The notes under the pieces are model-generated. The model made no database searches. It saw only the letters and a program-made list of their open reading frames with translations, and had not been told where the DNA came from. The position numbers were made by a program, and so were the translations under genes. A stretch of DNA of 64,000 nt from Acinetobacter sp. ANC 4648 (GTDB lineage Bacteria > Pseudomonadota > Gammaproteobacteria > Pseudomonadales > Moraxellaceae): NCBI RefSeq assembly GCF_002135345.1, contig NZ_NEGI01000001.1, forward strand, positions 248,001 to 312,000, in the 5' to 3' direction. Shown here one piece after another: positions 63,951-64,000 of the stretch (positions are counted from its first letter, which is position 1; every line of letters begins with the position of its first letter).

Positions 63951-64000
63951 ATGAATTTATTTGACTTTTGGCTGGCTCAGACGCCGATTATAGGTATCCT
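63951..64000 (+). CDS. mnhD: Monovalent cation/H+ antiporter subunit D, first codons only (cut by window end)
   Basis: An ATG two bases after the mnhC stop opens a frame (MNLFDFWLAQTPIIGI) that stays open to the window edge. The hydrophobic start and the fixed gene order of Mrp operons point to the NuoN-like subunit D. Only 16 complete codons are visible, so the identification rests on context. Confidence 0.6.
   Translation, partial: MNLFDFWLAQTPIIGI

Noticed and set aside
1..64000. Prophage, insertion sequences, CRISPR arrays, tRNA or rRNA genes
   Set aside because: I read the window for transposase, integrase, repeat-spacer and tRNA/rRNA signatures and saw none.

Overview
The window is a chromosomal segment from a member of the genus Acinetobacter (Moraxellaceae, Gammaproteobacteria). 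The evidence is the AT-rich, densely packed sequence, an AbeM-type MATE pump, the dispersed type II secretion pair gspF-gspG, an UbiE with a long N-terminal extension, a two-domain polyphosphate:AMP phosphotransferase of the type known from Acinetobacter, and many short Acinetobacter-style hypothetical proteins. I cannot fix the species. No rRNA, tRNA, insertion sequence, prophage or CRISPR array was seen; nearly everything looks like core chromosome.

Layout. 1-3.1 kb: the start of a lipoprotein gene (-), a 607-residue acyl-CoA dehydrogenase, a lineage-specific ORF, a decayed 3' remnant of a second acyl-CoA dehydrogenase and a 37-residue membrane peptide. 3.2-9.2 kb: a secreted protein, hemW, a YdcZ-type transporter, the MATE pump, a DUF1737 protein, an ABC1 kinase and crcB. 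9.4-17.6 kb: hopJ-like, GFA-family, flavoprotein, TrmB-like, yacG, MBL hydrolase, hemH, DUF4062, murI and DUF1285 genes. 17.8-22.9 kb: ETF-ubiquinone oxidoreductase, a TusA-family protein, corC-lnt and a small membrane protein. 23.1-31.8 kb: gspF-gspG, priA, a KefC-type antiporter, hslO and cbpA-cbpM. 31.9-37.7 kb: a DUF465 protein, corA, the rpsO-pnp locus and a beta-lactamase-fold hydrolase. 38-47.6 kb: a candidate small RNA, then recC-recB-recD. 47.7-55 kb: a DUF697-like protein, pap, a FFLEELY-motif protein, ubiE-ubiJ-ubiB and hisIE. 55-60.3 kb: a Tat-exported PhoX lipoprotein behind four tandem Pho-box repeats, then a UvrD-like helicase paired with an AAA/ABC-type ATPase. 60.7-64 kb: the first genes of an Mrp/Mnh Na+/H+ antiporter operon, cut by the window end.

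Functional groups: heme synthesis (hemW, hemH), ubiquinone synthesis and electron entry (ubiE-J-B, ETF-QO, acyl-CoA dehydrogenase), double-strand break repair and fork restart (recBCD, priA), envelope biogenesis (lnt, murI, gspFG), ion homeostasis (KefC-type, CorA, CrcB, Mrp), phosphate economy (PhoX, Pap) and stress chaperones (Hsp33, CbpA/CbpM).

Most worth a second look: (1) the helicase/ATPase pair at 57.3-60.3 kb, whose ATPase keeps Walker A but seems to have lost the signature motif, the Walker B glutamate and the H-loop histidine; (2) a structured RNA candidate with its own terminator downstream of recD; (3) a strong Pho box before phoX; (4) an RNase III-type stem before pnp; (5) the remnant of a second acyl-CoA dehydrogenase; and (6) a TrmB-like methyltransferase with a broken motif.
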